Of a DNA stretch of 64,000 nucleotides, positions 17,019 through 26,600 are shown one piece after another (the stretch's first letter is position 1; the number at the start of each line of letters is the position of its first letter). The stretch comes from Hahella sp. (GTDB lineage Bacteria; Pseudomonadota; Gammaproteobacteria; Pseudomonadales; Oleiphilaceae): positions 1 through 64,000 of the forward strand of contig JANQMN010000073.1 in the NCBI GenBank assembly GCA_028280065.1, written 5' to 3'. The position numbers and the translations under genes were made by a program. The notes under the pieces are model-generated. The model had not been told where the DNA came from. It saw only the letters and a program-made list of their open reading frames with translations, and made no database searches.

Positions 17019-17434
17019 AACAGACGTACATGCTTGATACCAACATCTGTTCATTCATCATGAGGGAACGACTTGAGAGTGTTCTTGACGCATTGCAAGC
17101 ACATGCTGAGAATCGAGATCGTATTGTTATTTCGGCTATAACCTATGCGGAGCTTAGATTCGGAGCAATTGGGAAAAAAGCATCACCGAAGCACAATGTA
17201 ATTGTTAATGAATTTCTTGATCGTATTGATAGTGTGTTGGCCTGGGATCAAGCTGCCGTAGATGCATCGACAACAATTAAAAAAGAGTTAAGCGGCAAAG
17301 GTACTCCAATTGGTCACAATGATACCCTAATTGCTGGTCATGCCATATCTGAAGGCTGTGTACTGGTAACCAATAACACGAAAGAGTTTAGTCGAGTACC
17401 AGATCTTCAGCTTGAAGATTGGGTTCACATTTAG
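17015..17434 (+). CDS. vapC: VapC-type PIN-domain toxin ribonuclease
   Basis: A 139-residue PIN nuclease starting with GTG inside the vapB stop. Catalytic acids are D8 (YMLDTN), E46 (ITYAELRFG) and D103 (GHNDTLIAGHA), with Asn in VLVTNNTKEF in the fourth position. VapC enzymes cut tRNA or rRNA and arrest growth when VapB is lost. All key residues are present, so the toxin should be active. Its last codons coincide with the start of the downstream methyltransferase tail copy. Confidence 0.92.
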   Translation: MKQTYMLDTNICSFIMRERLESVLDALQAHAENRDRIVISAITYAELRFGAIGKKASPKHNVIVNEFLDRIDSVLAWDQAAVDASTTIKKELSGKGTPIGHNDTLIAGHAISEGCVLVTNNTKEFSRVPDLQLEDWVHI

Positions 17435-17499
17435 TCTTAGCGAAAAAGCTACCACCAAAATTAAATGCAATTCCAACAGCGTAAAACTTCAGTCCAATA
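17428..17499 (+). repeat. Direct repeat unit 2: orphan methyltransferase tail
   Basis: Read in frame from GGTTCACATTTAG, this segment encodes GSHLVLAKKLPPKLNAIPTA followed by a stop. It parallels the methyltransferase end DSHLVIVKKLSIQNATSAQ. No upstream part of such a gene remains. The module between the two copies is vapBC. Confidence 0.6.
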
Positions 17500-17505
17500 A
17501 ACCAC

Positions 17506-18027
17506 ATGGCAAGTCCCCTGAAATTTGATACATCTAGAGTTGATGAGTTACCCCGCATTGTGGAAATGAAAATCGCAATGTTCCAGGAATCTGGTCATGC
17601 GAATTTGTTAGCGCCGGAAGCGGAATCGATCGTTTTAAATGACTATCAAGCTCTGTATAAGGAAAAAACTGCGAAGCATTTTGTTGCCCGCGATAACGGC
17701 AAGATTATCGCTTCCGTAGGAGCCTTCATAAAATCAGATTTGCCATATCGGTACTTTCACCCTGGGTGTTATGGATTTATCGGCGACGTCTATACGGAAC
17801 CTCATTATCGACGTATGGGTATCGCCAAGCGATTAAGCCATAATGCGTTGAAATGGTTGAGTTCTCGGGGAGTCATGTCAGTGAGGCTTTTGGCTTCCGA
17901 TAGCGCACGTCCTATGTACCAAAAACTAGGGTTTTCCAGTACAGATGAAATGGCTTTATCTCTTCGTGATAACAACGAACTCTCCAGCAATGTAGATGAG
18001 GCAATCAGATACATTCAGGATCACTAA
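17506..18027 (+). CDS. GNAT-family N-acetyltransferase
   Basis: A 173-residue protein. The acetyl-CoA-binding motif A is DVYTEPHYRRMGIAKRLSH (R-x-x-G-x-A), preceded by the strand-4 stretch GKIIASVGAFI. The C-terminal SARPMYQKLGF is motif B. The acceptor substrate is unknown. It is the last gene of the accessory mosaic. Confidence 0.85.
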   Translation: MASPLKFDTSRVDELPRIVEMKIAMFQESGHANLLAPEAESIVLNDYQALYKEKTAKHFVARDNGKIIASVGAFIKSDLPYRYFHPGCYGFIGDVYTEPHYRRMGIAKRLSHNALKWLSSRGVMSVRLLASDSARPMYQKLGFSSTDEMALSLRDNNELSSNVDEAIRYIQDH

Positions 18028-18120
18028 GTCTACGTAGTCCGGGCATAATGGATAAACCGGGTATAAACTCATAGACGGTTCTTACAATGTTACTCTTGAA
18101 TCAAAGCCCATTTTTCCAAC

Positions 18121-20001
18121 ATGCAGACTGAATCAAACGACATTTTCGAGTTCCTGATCACAATCCCGCCTTTTGACGCCTTACCGGAAGAGGCTGTGGA
18201 ACGGGCCGCTAAAAGTATCAGGATTAAGCATGTCAAAGCCGACACCCATATCCTTGCCTATGGCGAGGCAATTCATGAGCTTTTTATTGTTCGGTCGGGT
18301 GCGGTCGAGGCTTTTCGGCGCAGCGGGGAGCTTTATAACCGCATGGACGACGGGCATCTGTTCGGTCAAATTGGCTTGCTCATGCACAACCGGGTTCGGT
18401 TTCCGGTGACGTCATTGGAAGACACAACACTTTATTGTCTGCCGGAAGAAGTCTTTAACGACCTTTTCGAAAAGTATCAGGCGTTCTCGGACTTTATGGA
18501 AGTGGAAGACAGCGGTCGATTGCATCTTGCCGTCGAACGCAATCTGCAGGCCAATCCTCTCAACAGCGTCAGGCTATCCAGGCTAATTTCCAGGACATTG
18601 CTAGAAATCAGCGAGAAAACAACCGCACAGGAAGCGGCTAAATTGATGGCGGAGCTGATGACGAGTTCGCTCATGGTGGTTAATGCGGAGACCTCTGGCT
18701 CCAGTGCCGGGAAAACCTGTTCCGGCATTGTGACCCAAAAGGATATCAGCAATCAGATCGTCGCAGCCGGTAAGCCAATCGAGACGCCGGTGAGCGAGTT
18801 TATGACCCGGGACCTGATCAGCCTGGACCGCAATGCCTATGTCTATGAGGCGGTTCTGGCAATGCTGAGGAACAATACGCACCACATCCCGGTATTAAAA
18901 GGAGAAACGCCTGTCGGTATTGTCGACATGACGGATGTTGTGCGGTATCAATCAAACAGTAGCTTGTTACTGGTTAGCGGCATTTTTCGTCAGCATTCGG
19001 TGAAGGAGTTAAAAAGGTTGTCGCTGCAGGTTAAAGAATGCTTTTTGAGGTTGGTGGAAGAGGATGCCAACTCCCATATGATCGGCAGTGCCATGGCGGT
19101 AATCGGCCGCAGTTTTAAACAGCGGTTATTGGAGTTGGCGGAACAGGAGTTAGGGCCGCCACCTGTGCCTTATTGCTTTTTGGCCTTGGGTTCCATGGCA
19201 AGGGACGAGCAACTGATCGTCAGCGATCAGGATAATGCACTGTTATTGGACGATGCTTATAATCCGGCGCACCATGGGGATTACTTCAATGCCCTCGGAA
19301 AGTTTGTGAGTGACGGTCTAGCCGAGTGCGGCTACCACTATTGCGATGGTGGTATCATGGCCACCAATCCTGAATGGCAAAAAACCAGACGCCAATGGCA
19401 GGAATGCTTTGGCCAATGGATCAAGCAGCCCGAGCCTAAAGCCCTGTTACATAGCTCCATATTTTTCGATTTGGAAGGCGTATGGGGGAAAAAGAAATGG
19501 GCAGATTCGCTGAATCAGTTTGTCGTTACCAACGCCAGCAAGAGCGCCAAGTTTCTCGCCTGCTTGGCGCGTAATACCTTGAACCGAACCCCGCCACTGG
19601 GATTCTTTAAGAATTTTGTCATGGAGAAGGACGGGCGTCACAATAACTTTATCAATCTCAAACGCCGCGGAACCGCGCCATTGTCCGACCTGGTCCGGGT
19701 ACATGCGTTGGCCGTTCAATCTAAAGCATTGAACACCTTCGAACGGTTAGACGATATTATTGCTGCCGGGATACTCACCGAAGGAATGGGGCAAAACCTA
19801 AGAGATGCAATGGAGTTTATTTCCATGGTTCGCATTCGGCAGCAAGCGAACAACATTAAGGCAGGATTAGCGCCGGATAATAATGTTATCCCCGATAACC
19901 TCAGTGAGTTTGACCGGCGCAATCTTAAGGATGCCTTTCAAATTTTAAGTAACGGTCAGAATTTTCTAAAGTTCCGCTACCAAAATAAGAGCTTTATGTA
20001 A
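18121..20001 (+). CDS. DUF294 nucleotidyltransferase-like signalling protein with cNMP and CBS domains
   Basis: A 626-residue cytoplasmic protein. Domain order: cyclic-nucleotide-binding-like domain (about 12-130), a pair of CBS domains (about 155-280), a DUF294 nucleotidyltransferase-like domain (about 300-440, with GSMARDEQLIVSDQDNAL supplying the GS and D-x-D motif), and the DUF294 C-terminal helical domain (470-620). The fold is that of GlnD-like enzymes with ligand sensors. Relatives often sit beside acetate or other solute permeases; here the convergent neighbour is a betaine-type transporter. Target unknown. Confidence 0.88.
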   Translation: MQTESNDIFEFLITIPPFDALPEEAVERAAKSIRIKHVKADTHILAYGEAIHELFIVRSGAVEAFRRSGELYNRMDDGHLFGQIGLLMHNRVRFPVTSLEDTTLYCLPEEVFNDLFEKYQAFSDFMEVEDSGRLHLAVERNLQANPLNSVRLSRLISRTLLEISEKTTAQEAAKLMAELMTSSLMVVNAETSGSSAGKTCSGIVTQKDISNQIVAAGKPIETPVSEFMTRDLISLDRNAYVYEAVLAMLRNNTHHIPVLKGETPVGIVDMTDVVRYQSNSSLLLVSGIFRQHSVKELKRLSLQVKECFLRLVEEDANSHMIGSAMAVIGRSFKQRLLELAEQELGPPPVPYCFLALGSMARDEQLIVSDQDNALLLDDAYNPAHHGDYFNALGKFVSDGLAECGYHYCDGGIMATNPEWQKTRRQWQECFGQWIKQPEPKALLHSSIFFDLEGVWGKKKWADSLNQFVVTNASKSAKFLACLARNTLNRTPPLGFFKNFVMEKDGRHNNFINLKRRGTAPLSDLVRVHALAVQSKALNTFERLDDIIAAGILTEGMGQNLRDAMEFISMVRIRQQANNIKAGLAPDNNVIPDNLSEFDRRNLKDAFQILSNGQNFLKFRYQNKSFM

Positions 20002-20065
20002 TCCCGCTGCTATTTAGCAAATTTATTTGCTGTATGCATTAAAGATTATTTGTTGGAAACAACCG

Positions 20066-20098
20066 GCCCGCTTTCGAAACAGCTGTCAAAAAGCGGGC
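20066..20098. terminator. Bidirectional hairpin between convergent genes
   Basis: GCCCGCTTT (20066-20074) pairs perfectly with AAAGCGGGC (20090-20098). It lies between the ends of the DUF294 gene and the BCCT gene, so it can end transcription from both sides; A and T runs border the stem. Confidence 0.6.
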
Positions 20099-20136
20099 TG
20101 ATGGTTATCTCAGAATATTCCAACTACCGGAGAACC

Positions 20137-21714
20137 TTAGACCGGTTTCAGTTTTTCCGTCCGGAAGCCCATGATCAGGCTTACACACATCAGCAACAGG
20201 ACAATGGTGAAGGGCAGGCCAGTGGATATTGCGCCGGCTTGCAATGCTTGGATGGCTTCCGTACCGCCGATCCATAACAACGCCGCGGCAATCGCGCCCT
20301 CAATCGTTGCCCAAAAAATGCGTTGGGGAACAGGCGCATCGATTTTTCCGCCTGCTGTTATGCTGTCTATCACCAACGACCCCGAGTCGGAGGAGGTGAT
20401 AAAAAATACCAGTACCAGTACGATCGCAATGATCGACAGTATGGTGCCGAACGGCATGGCATCGAACATCTGGAACATTGCCAGCGGGACTTCAGTAAGA
20501 CCGTCCGATCCCAATGTGCCAATGCTATTCACTACTTGGTCGATGGCTTTGCCGCCAAATACCGACATCCATAGGACAGTCACCAAGGTCGGGACAATCA
20601 AAACCGCCGTGATAAACTCGCGTACCGTGCGGCCTTTGGAAACCCGGGCGATAAACATGCCGACGAATGGCGACCAGGAAATCCACCAGGCCCAATAAAA
20701 CACGGTCCAACCCTGGAACCAGGCTTCATCGGCCCGCCCATGCGGATTGCTTAACGGGATAATGTTTTCAAGGTAAGCGCCAAGCGTTGTCGGGACAGAG
20801 CCGATAGTAACGGATAACGCCAACAGCGCGACAAATATCAGGAGCGCGAAGGCGACAATCATATTGATATTACTCAACAATTTGACGCCACCTTCGATAC
20901 CCCTGACGACAGAAATCACCGCCAGGGCCGTGACGCCCACAATCACCAGAATCTGCATGCCGACACCGCCTTCGGTGCCGAACACGTGGTTAATGCCGCT
21001 GGCCGCCTGCTGTGCGCCCAATCCCAATGATGTCGCCAACCCGAACAGGGTCGCGAGTACTGCCAGAATATCGACGATGTGGCCCGGCCAACCCCAGGTG
21101 CGGTCTCCCAGTATCGGAAAGAAAATCGAGCGGATAGATAGGGGAAGCCCCTTATTATAGGTAAAAAATGCCAGGGACAGCGCGACCACGCCATAGATGG
21201 CCCAGGGATGTAGTCCCCAGTGGAACATGGTTGCCCCAAGCGCAAGGCTGGCGGCCTCCGGCGTGTTTGGCGTCACACCGAGGGGCGTTTCATACCAGCC
21301 CGTGAGATAGGCAACCGGTTCGGCAACGCTCCAAAACATCAGGCCGATACCCATGCCGGCGGCGAACAACATAGCCAGCCAGGAAATAGTCGAGTGCTCT
21401 GGTTTGGCATCTTCTCCACCTAAGCGGATTTTTCCGAATGGCAAAAAGATCAGTGCCACGCAGAAGATGAGAAAGATATTTCCGGCCCAGATAAACAGCA
21501 GATCGAAATTCGCAATGATCTTCCATTTCAAGCCGTCCAGGGCTGCCTTGGCAGCCGCCGCATCGCTAACCAAGGTGGCCACGAGAAACAAAAGAATTAA
21601 TCCGGCACTAACGCCAAACACCGGGTTGTGTATATCGAATCCCCATTTTTGTACATTATCCTGGCCGATGGAGTAATCGGTATTGTCGATACTGTACTTA
21701 TCGGTTTCTTGCAT
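20137..21714 (-). CDS. BCCT-family betaine/choline/carnitine transporter
   Basis: A 525-residue protein with 12 membrane helices. Diagnostic stretches are GMGIGLMFWSVAEP (the Gly-rich unwound helix of BetP-like proteins), HWGLHPWAIYG, and AWWISWSPFVGMFIARVSKG with the aromatic residues of the substrate box. It imports quaternary ammonium solutes such as glycine betaine, driven by Na+ or H+. The C-terminal tail is short, so osmotic gating of the BetP kind is doubtful. It stands alone and is divergent from nothing close by. Confidence 0.92.
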   Translation of the reverse strand: MQETDKYSIDNTDYSIGQDNVQKWGFDIHNPVFGVSAGLILLFLVATLVSDAAAAKAALDGLKWKIIANFDLLFIWAGNIFLIFCVALIFLPFGKIRLGGEDAKPEHSTISWLAMLFAAGMGIGLMFWSVAEPVAYLTGWYETPLGVTPNTPEAASLALGATMFHWGLHPWAIYGVVALSLAFFTYNKGLPLSIRSIFFPILGDRTWGWPGHIVDILAVLATLFGLATSLGLGAQQAASGINHVFGTEGGVGMQILVIVGVTALAVISVVRGIEGGVKLLSNINMIVAFALLIFVALLALSVTIGSVPTTLGAYLENIIPLSNPHGRADEAWFQGWTVFYWAWWISWSPFVGMFIARVSKGRTVREFITAVLIVPTLVTVLWMSVFGGKAIDQVVNSIGTLGSDGLTEVPLAMFQMFDAMPFGTILSIIAIVLVLVFFITSSDSGSLVIDSITAGGKIDAPVPQRIFWATIEGAIAAALLWIGGTEAIQALQAGAISTGLPFTIVLLLMCVSLIMGFRTEKLKPV

Positions 21715-21867
21715 GGACAGTCTCCTTCCAGGAGTGCTAATTATTAGAATTCAAAGGATAGCACAGGGTGGAGCTGTTCACCTGCCGGTCAAGACCGGCG
21801 ATTTCCAATCGGTGTTGGCAATCGATGAAATATAGAGGTCAAAGGGATTGCCAGGTTGATTTGGCTG

Positions 21868-22275
21868 TTAGCCTTCGTTAGTAGCGTTTCGAATCCAGTC
21901 GGCAACTTCACGATCGGAGCGTTTCATATGCTGGAACAGCCATCTCTCGAGAAATTTTAAGGTATCGATTGAGAACGAAATCCTGTCATTTCGGAGTTCG
22001 TCTAGAAGGGCGTTGCCATCTCTCAGTAACAAAGCGTGTTCCTTAAGATGATCTTCCCTGCCCGGAAACCCGTGCTCTGCCATTAAATCGGCTTCATGGG
22101 CAAAATGCTGTTCCGTCATACTCAATAAACCGCTTAGCAGGGTAGTCAACTTGGCGCCGCTGGCCCCGGTTTCGTGGGATTGATGAATTTGCCTCAGATG
22201 TTCCAGCAGTTCGCTGTGCTCTCTATCGGCTCTTGGATCTCCAATAGAGATATTTTCACTCCAGTTCGACGTCAT
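21868..22275 (-). CDS. Bacteriohemerythrin
   Basis: A 135-residue four-helix O2-binding protein. All seven di-iron ligands are present with normal spacing: H20, H57, E61, H76, H80, H116 and D121. Single-domain bacteriohemerythrins carry or scavenge oxygen in microaerobic cells and may buffer iron. It is encoded in the same direction as the GST and isomerase genes, 25 bases after them, so it may be the last gene of that operon. Confidence 0.92.
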   Translation of the reverse strand: MTSNWSENISIGDPRADREHSELLEHLRQIHQSHETGASGAKLTTLLSGLLSMTEQHFAHEADLMAEHGFPGREDHLKEHALLLRDGNALLDELRNDRISFSIDTLKFLERWLFQHMKRSDREVADWIRNATNEG

Positions 22276-22300
22276 CTATCTCTACCCCTGCTACCGTTAC

Positions 22301-22996
22301 TCAAGCTCCGGGACCTGCATCGGAGGAACCAAAAAGGGTGGTGCGCGATTCGCTATCCATTTTTACTTGCTTGATAAGGTCCCGTAGCAAGCCGAATCCT
22401 TTGCGTAGGTTTGGCCGCTGCTTCATCAACTCGTGCCATCTGGCGACATGTGGATAGTCTTGTAAATCGACGCCCTGGTGTTTTCTGGGGACGATCCATG
22501 GCCAGGTGGCCATATCGGCAATCGAATAATCGCCGCACATATATTCGTTATCTTGCAGTTGTTTATTCAGCACCGAGTAAAGTCTGTTTGCCTCACGCGT
22601 GAATCTTTCCATCGGATAGGCCAACCGTTCCTTGTAGTAAACATTGAAATGATTGGCCTGGCCGAGCATCGGCCCGAAACCGCCCTGTTGCCAGGATAGC
22701 CATTGCAGCACATCGTAACGGGCAGCGCCATTTTCGGGTAGAAACTTTCCTGTTTTATCCGCCAGATAGATAAGTATTGCCGCGGATTCCATCAGCGCCA
22801 ACGGCTCCCCGCCGGGGCCGTCGTGGTCGACAATGGCCGGAATTCTGTTATTCGGACTAATCGCCAGAAACTCGGGTTTATACTGGTCGCCCGCCGCGAT
22901 ATTTACCGGCTTCAGACTGTAGTCAAGACCGCACTCTTCCAGCATGATGGATATCTTCTGGCCGTTCGGCGTTGGGGCGAAATAGAGGTCGATCAT
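22301..22996 (-). CDS. Glutathione S-transferase (YfcG-like)
   Basis: A 231-residue GST. The thioredoxin-fold half has TPNGQKISIMLEE (Thr/Asn in the place of catalytic Cys/Ser, as in YfcG), NNRIPAIVDHDGP (cis-Pro) and LMESAAILIYLADK (glutathione-binding E-S). The helical half ends with CGDYSIADMATWPW, the family's N-capping box. YfcG-type enzymes act as glutathione-dependent disulfide reductases. Start overlaps the isomerase stop by 4 bases. Confidence 0.9.
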   Translation of the reverse strand: MIDLYFAPTPNGQKISIMLEECGLDYSLKPVNIAAGDQYKPEFLAISPNNRIPAIVDHDGPGGEPLALMESAAILIYLADKTGKFLPENGAARYDVLQWLSWQQGGFGPMLGQANHFNVYYKERLAYPMERFTREANRLYSVLNKQLQDNEYMCGDYSIADMATWPWIVPRKHQGVDLQDYPHVARWHELMKQRPNLRKGFGLLRDLIKQVKMDSESRTTLFGSSDAGPGA

Positions 22997-23628
22997 CGAA
23001 TGCTGACCTCCGCAGGTCGTTTACCTTCGGTTATGAGCCACCATTCCAATGTGCTCATTCGGTCGGAGCCCCAGAATCCCTGGTCACCCACAAAGAAGTA
23101 TGGAGAGCCGAATACGCCGCGGTCTAAAGCTGCATCCGTCTCCTGACGAAACCGCTCCTTGCCGGTGTCGGAAACCGCCCAGTCAATCACTTCGGTGCTA
23201 TTCAACTCTAGTTCATCAAGAATGGGTATTAAGTTTTCGGTTTTTCGCATGTCTACATCCAAGGCAAACACATGTTGATAAACCCTTTTGGCGTACCGAT
23301 GGGCGAGCTCGCGGTCGCGGTCATAGATCCAATAATAGGCCCGGCTGGGCGGCAAAACCGATGTGCCAAAGACCTTGGGAAATTTGAAGGGAGCGCCAAA
23401 AAAGGCCGCTTGGCGAAGAATATCGCGTAAGCCGTATTGCTGATCGATGAGAGACCGGTCCACTGCCGGCTTCTGGCCGGTTTTCTTAAACGCGGCACCG
23501 ACAAGAAAAACCTTCCAGTTCACTCTATAGCCATGACGTTGGGCCATTTCGTTAATCTTTGTCGATCCGAAATACCCATAGGGTGATAAAAAATCGAAAT
23601 AAAAATCTATTGTCTTTTCATCGCTCAT
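22993..23628 (-). CDS. 2-hydroxychromene-2-carboxylate isomerase-like DsbA-fold protein
   Basis: A 211-residue kappa-class GST/HCCA-isomerase protein. FYFDFLSPYGYFGS holds the Ser that replaces the DsbA Cys, and GVFGSPYFFVGDQGFWGSDR is the conserved C-terminal active-site stretch. Such enzymes isomerise aromatic ring-cleavage intermediates with glutathione, but many act on other substrates. The ATG at 23628 has GGAG 6 bases upstream; a longer frame to 23664 lacks such a site. It is coupled to the GST gene. Confidence 0.85.
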   Translation of the reverse strand: MSDEKTIDFYFDFLSPYGYFGSTKINEMAQRHGYRVNWKVFLVGAAFKKTGQKPAVDRSLIDQQYGLRDILRQAAFFGAPFKFPKVFGTSVLPPSRAYYWIYDRDRELAHRYAKRVYQHVFALDVDMRKTENLIPILDELELNSTEVIDWAVSDTGKERFRQETDAALDRGVFGSPYFFVGDQGFWGSDRMSTLEWWLITEGKRPAEVSIR

Positions 23629-23667
23629 AAATGCTCCAGAAGCGCCGTTGGGGAAACACTCCAATAA

Positions 23668-25500
23668 TTAGTTTCCATCGATGTAATTGTTCACCATATC
23701 TTCGAGCACATTCAGAGGCACCGAACCGTTGCCTAGCACCACATCATGAAAGTCCCTCAGGTCAAAACTGTCACCAAGACGATCCTCCGCCAGTGCTCGC
23801 AGCTCAAGAATTTTTAACATGCCATTGAGATAGGCGACGGCCTGGCCCGGCCAAACGCTGTATCGGGCGATGCTGCCTGGATTGCCTATGGTCTGCTGCG
23901 AATAATTCTGAGCTTCCGAGTAGGTCCAGCCCATGCTATGAATACCGGTATCGATGACCAGTCGGGAAGCCCGCAAGGCTTCAAATTGCAACCGGCCGAT
24001 ATCACCGTAAATGTCGTCGGAATACCAGCCAAGATCCTTGGCCAGCCGCTCGGCATATAATCCCCAGCCTTCAATAAAGGAGGTGAAATGCATTTCCCTG
24101 AGAAACCTGGGTAAGTTAAGTTCCTGGGCCAGGGTTAGCTGCAGATGGTGGCCTGGTACCGCTTCGTGATAGGCAAGAGTGGGCATGGTGTAGTAGGGCA
24201 GGCTGGTATTGGTTTGCGCATAAAATGCGCCGGGCCTGCTGCCATCCTCCGAACCTGTAATATAGTATCCTCCGCTATCGCCACCGATAACTACCACTTC
24301 CTGCTGAGGCAGTTTGTTAAACGCCTCGGGTAATTGGCTATAGGCCGCCGCGATAATTTCCTCATAGTTCCCGACGGCTTGCGAGCCGGGAATAATCCCC
24401 CCGTCAGTTTCTGCCCTGGCCAGCAATTGCGGAATTGTTTCATCCGGCGGATATCCCAGTTGATTGAATAACTCCCGGAGTTCGGCGTGAACGCGCGCCA
24501 TCTCCTCCAGACCTAACTGGTGAATCTGTTCGGGAGTGGCTTCGCTGTTGGTAAAGAAGCGCAAGGTAAACCGATAGTAAGCATCACCGCCGGGAAACTG
24601 GCCGAATCCTATGTTGGACGGAGCTTCTGCACGTAAGGAAGCCATTTTTTGTTCCAAGGACCGGTAGGCGGGAATGACACGTTGTTCCACAATGGCCTCC
24701 AGCTCAGCACGCAGTTGTTGTCTTTCAATACTGTTGATATCGCTAAGACTGGAGATTTTTTCGTCAAATGCTTGATAATAAGACGTTTGTTCGGCGCTTC
24801 GGTTTGCCATGGCGCGCGCGCTGTTTCGGGAAAAATCCAGGGTAATACGGGGTTCAATGACGCCGGCTGCTCTTCTAGCGTCCAGCAGGGATTCGATTTG
24901 TTGAAAACGCCGTTCGATTTGGTTTAATAGGGTCAGGTAACGTTCTGCTTCAGCTTTGTCGGTAATGGTCAGCACTTCGCTAAAAAACGACTCGGTGGCG
25001 CCCTGCCAACCGAAAAAACCGAATGATGCAGGGTATTGCAGGTCGCGATGTTCGGCTTCCTCCACTGCATAATCGAGATAGGTTCTATAAGTGTCGTAGG
25101 CAAACTTTTCCTCAGCGCTCAGCAGACTGCGGTCATAAGTTAGCAAGGTGTCCCGAATAAGCGTTTTGATGGCGACGGTTTGGAAATAGTAGTCATCGCT
25201 GATGTTGTTTAACGCATGGTCTGTGATATCGAACTCAGCCGTGCGGCCCGCCGCCATGACGGACTCGAGATCACGTAACTCGATAGCTTTGAAGGATGCG
25301 TCATAAAACTCCGATAAGGGTAAGCCTTGAAACTGCGATTCCAACTCCGTCAGCAAGCTGCCGGTATCGTCTAGGACATAATCCGTCACGACTTCTAGTT
25401 GGACAGAATCCTCTTGCGAAGAGCCGGAATCGCCGGAACCGCCGCAGCCGCTAAGCAACAGTGCGAGCAATAGATGAGAAAACAGCAGTTTCAGTTTCAT
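23668..25500 (-). CDS. DUF885 secreted metallopeptidase-like lipoprotein
   Basis: A 610-residue lipoprotein; the signal ends in LLLSGC, with a Gly/Ser-rich linker after the Cys. The DUF885 hallmark HEAVPGHH (near residue 443) is an HExxxH-type zinc motif, and the Glu of SFIEGWGLYAERL about 30 residues later is the likely third ligand. Members are gluzincin-like peptidases of the periplasm. ATG at 25500 is chosen because GGAGA lies just upstream and the signal peptide starts here; frame continues to 25560 without one. Confidence 0.85.
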   Translation of the reverse strand: MKLKLLFSHLLLALLLSGCGGSGDSGSSQEDSVQLEVVTDYVLDDTGSLLTELESQFQGLPLSEFYDASFKAIELRDLESVMAAGRTAEFDITDHALNNISDDYYFQTVAIKTLIRDTLLTYDRSLLSAEEKFAYDTYRTYLDYAVEEAEHRDLQYPASFGFFGWQGATESFFSEVLTITDKAEAERYLTLLNQIERRFQQIESLLDARRAAGVIEPRITLDFSRNSARAMANRSAEQTSYYQAFDEKISSLSDINSIERQQLRAELEAIVEQRVIPAYRSLEQKMASLRAEAPSNIGFGQFPGGDAYYRFTLRFFTNSEATPEQIHQLGLEEMARVHAELRELFNQLGYPPDETIPQLLARAETDGGIIPGSQAVGNYEEIIAAAYSQLPEAFNKLPQQEVVVIGGDSGGYYITGSEDGSRPGAFYAQTNTSLPYYTMPTLAYHEAVPGHHLQLTLAQELNLPRFLREMHFTSFIEGWGLYAERLAKDLGWYSDDIYGDIGRLQFEALRASRLVIDTGIHSMGWTYSEAQNYSQQTIGNPGSIARYSVWPGQAVAYLNGMLKILELRALAEDRLGDSFDLRDFHDVVLGNGSVPLNVLEDMVNNYIDGN

Positions 25501-25680
25501 TGGGGTCTCCCTAGCCCTTAAGTGTTGCACAAGCGGGTCAAAATTCCATATTGCCGCCAAATTTGCCGGTTGTGCTAAATTGGTCTTTAGCGGTTGGACG
25601 CACGAAAAAGTTAAATCAGATGTTTGGTTCGCCCAGACCTTTAGCTATCTCGCCAGGTATGATTTACAAGAGAATGATTG

Positions 25681-26205
25681 ATGAAGATCAGAGAATCCAT
25701 AGACGCAGACAAGGATGCCATTGGTAAGTTGCATAAGACCGCATTCGAGCCGGAAGAGGCTGATTTGGTGTCCCGGTTGGCATTGGAACTTCTTCAAGAC
25801 TCCATCGGCTATCCCATTCTTTCACTGGTGGCTGTTGCCGGGCCGGAGATCGTGGGACATATTGTTTTTAGTCCGGTGCGGTTGCAGGCCAATGATACTA
25901 TTTCCATCTATATATTGGCGCCACTGGCAGTCCTGAGAGAAAACCAGAAGCAGGGCGTTGGAACGAAGTTGATTCAGCAAGGCATGAAACTGCTTCAGGC
26001 GAGAGATGTGCAGGCTGTATTGGTCTACGGAGATCCCAATTATTACTCGAGAACCGGCTTTCACAGCAATCATAAGATTGCTCCACCTTTTACGCTGGAA
26101 TATCCGGACGCCTGGATGGCCCAGGCTTTTCATGATGGTCTGCTGGATCGTTTGGAAGGCCGGATTCGGTGTGTTTCGGCTTTGAGTAAGCCGGAATATT
26201 GGTAA
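25681..26205 (+). CDS. GNAT-family N-acetyltransferase (YhbS-like)
   Basis: A 174-residue protein. Motif A is LAVLRENQKQGVGTKLIQQG, and VYGDPNYYSRTGF is the YhbS-type motif B. The substrate is unknown. ATG at 25681 is preceded by an in-frame TTG one codon earlier. It is the last ordinary gene before the accessory island. Confidence 0.85.
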   Translation: MKIRESIDADKDAIGKLHKTAFEPEEADLVSRLALELLQDSIGYPILSLVAVAGPEIVGHIVFSPVRLQANDTISIYILAPLAVLRENQKQGVGTKLIQQGMKLLQARDVQAVLVYGDPNYYSRTGFHSNHKIAPPFTLEYPDAWMAQAFHDGLLDRLEGRIRCVSALSKPEYW

Positions 26206-26335
26206 GGAAGCCAATCTAGAAGAACCCAAGATGGGTACGATATATCCTAAATTGGGTATTTTCCAGTGGCACATGGCCTTGTGTCACGTCTTTGGTTATG
26301 CCAGTTTCCAGGCATTCCTTATTGGATTTTTACAG
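26206..26335. other. Intergenic left border of accessory island
   Basis: No gene seen. Just before the 45-bp repeat the sequence ATTGGATTTTTACAG resembles the sequences preceding the other two tail copies (TTTGGATTTTATTAA at 28831 and TTTGACTTTTGGCAC at 31564), so homology extends a little outside the repeat. Confidence 0.4.
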
Positions 26336-26380
26336 GTCCGACATTCCTACGGTAATACCTTTCGCACTTGATAGTTTGCT
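26336..26380 (-). repeat. Left 45-bp direct repeat (hydrolase 3'-tail copy)
   Basis: Identical to 31579-31623 at 44 of 45 positions. On the minus strand it encodes ANYQVRKVLP and a stop, the end of the alpha/beta hydrolase gene located 5 kb away (ANYQVREVLP), plus 11 bases beyond the stop. No other part of the hydrolase gene is here. The pair has the form of attL/attR at the 3' end of a target gene. Confidence 0.85.
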
Positions 26381-26600
26381 ATTTCGTGGCTAACTAAAAA
26401 GGTGATTGAGTCTAACTAAAAGTAGTTACGATGGATGAGATTCGCCATGTAATAGGTTAATTCCTGAATAGTTCGCTTTGTGCGATATTTCGCACAGGAT
26501 TATGAGGAATTTCCTCTACTCAGACCGATTTTTCAATTTTAAAATTCTCGCTTCTTATCTTAAACAGCTTAAACAAGAACCTCTGTGAAAAGGAATTTAA

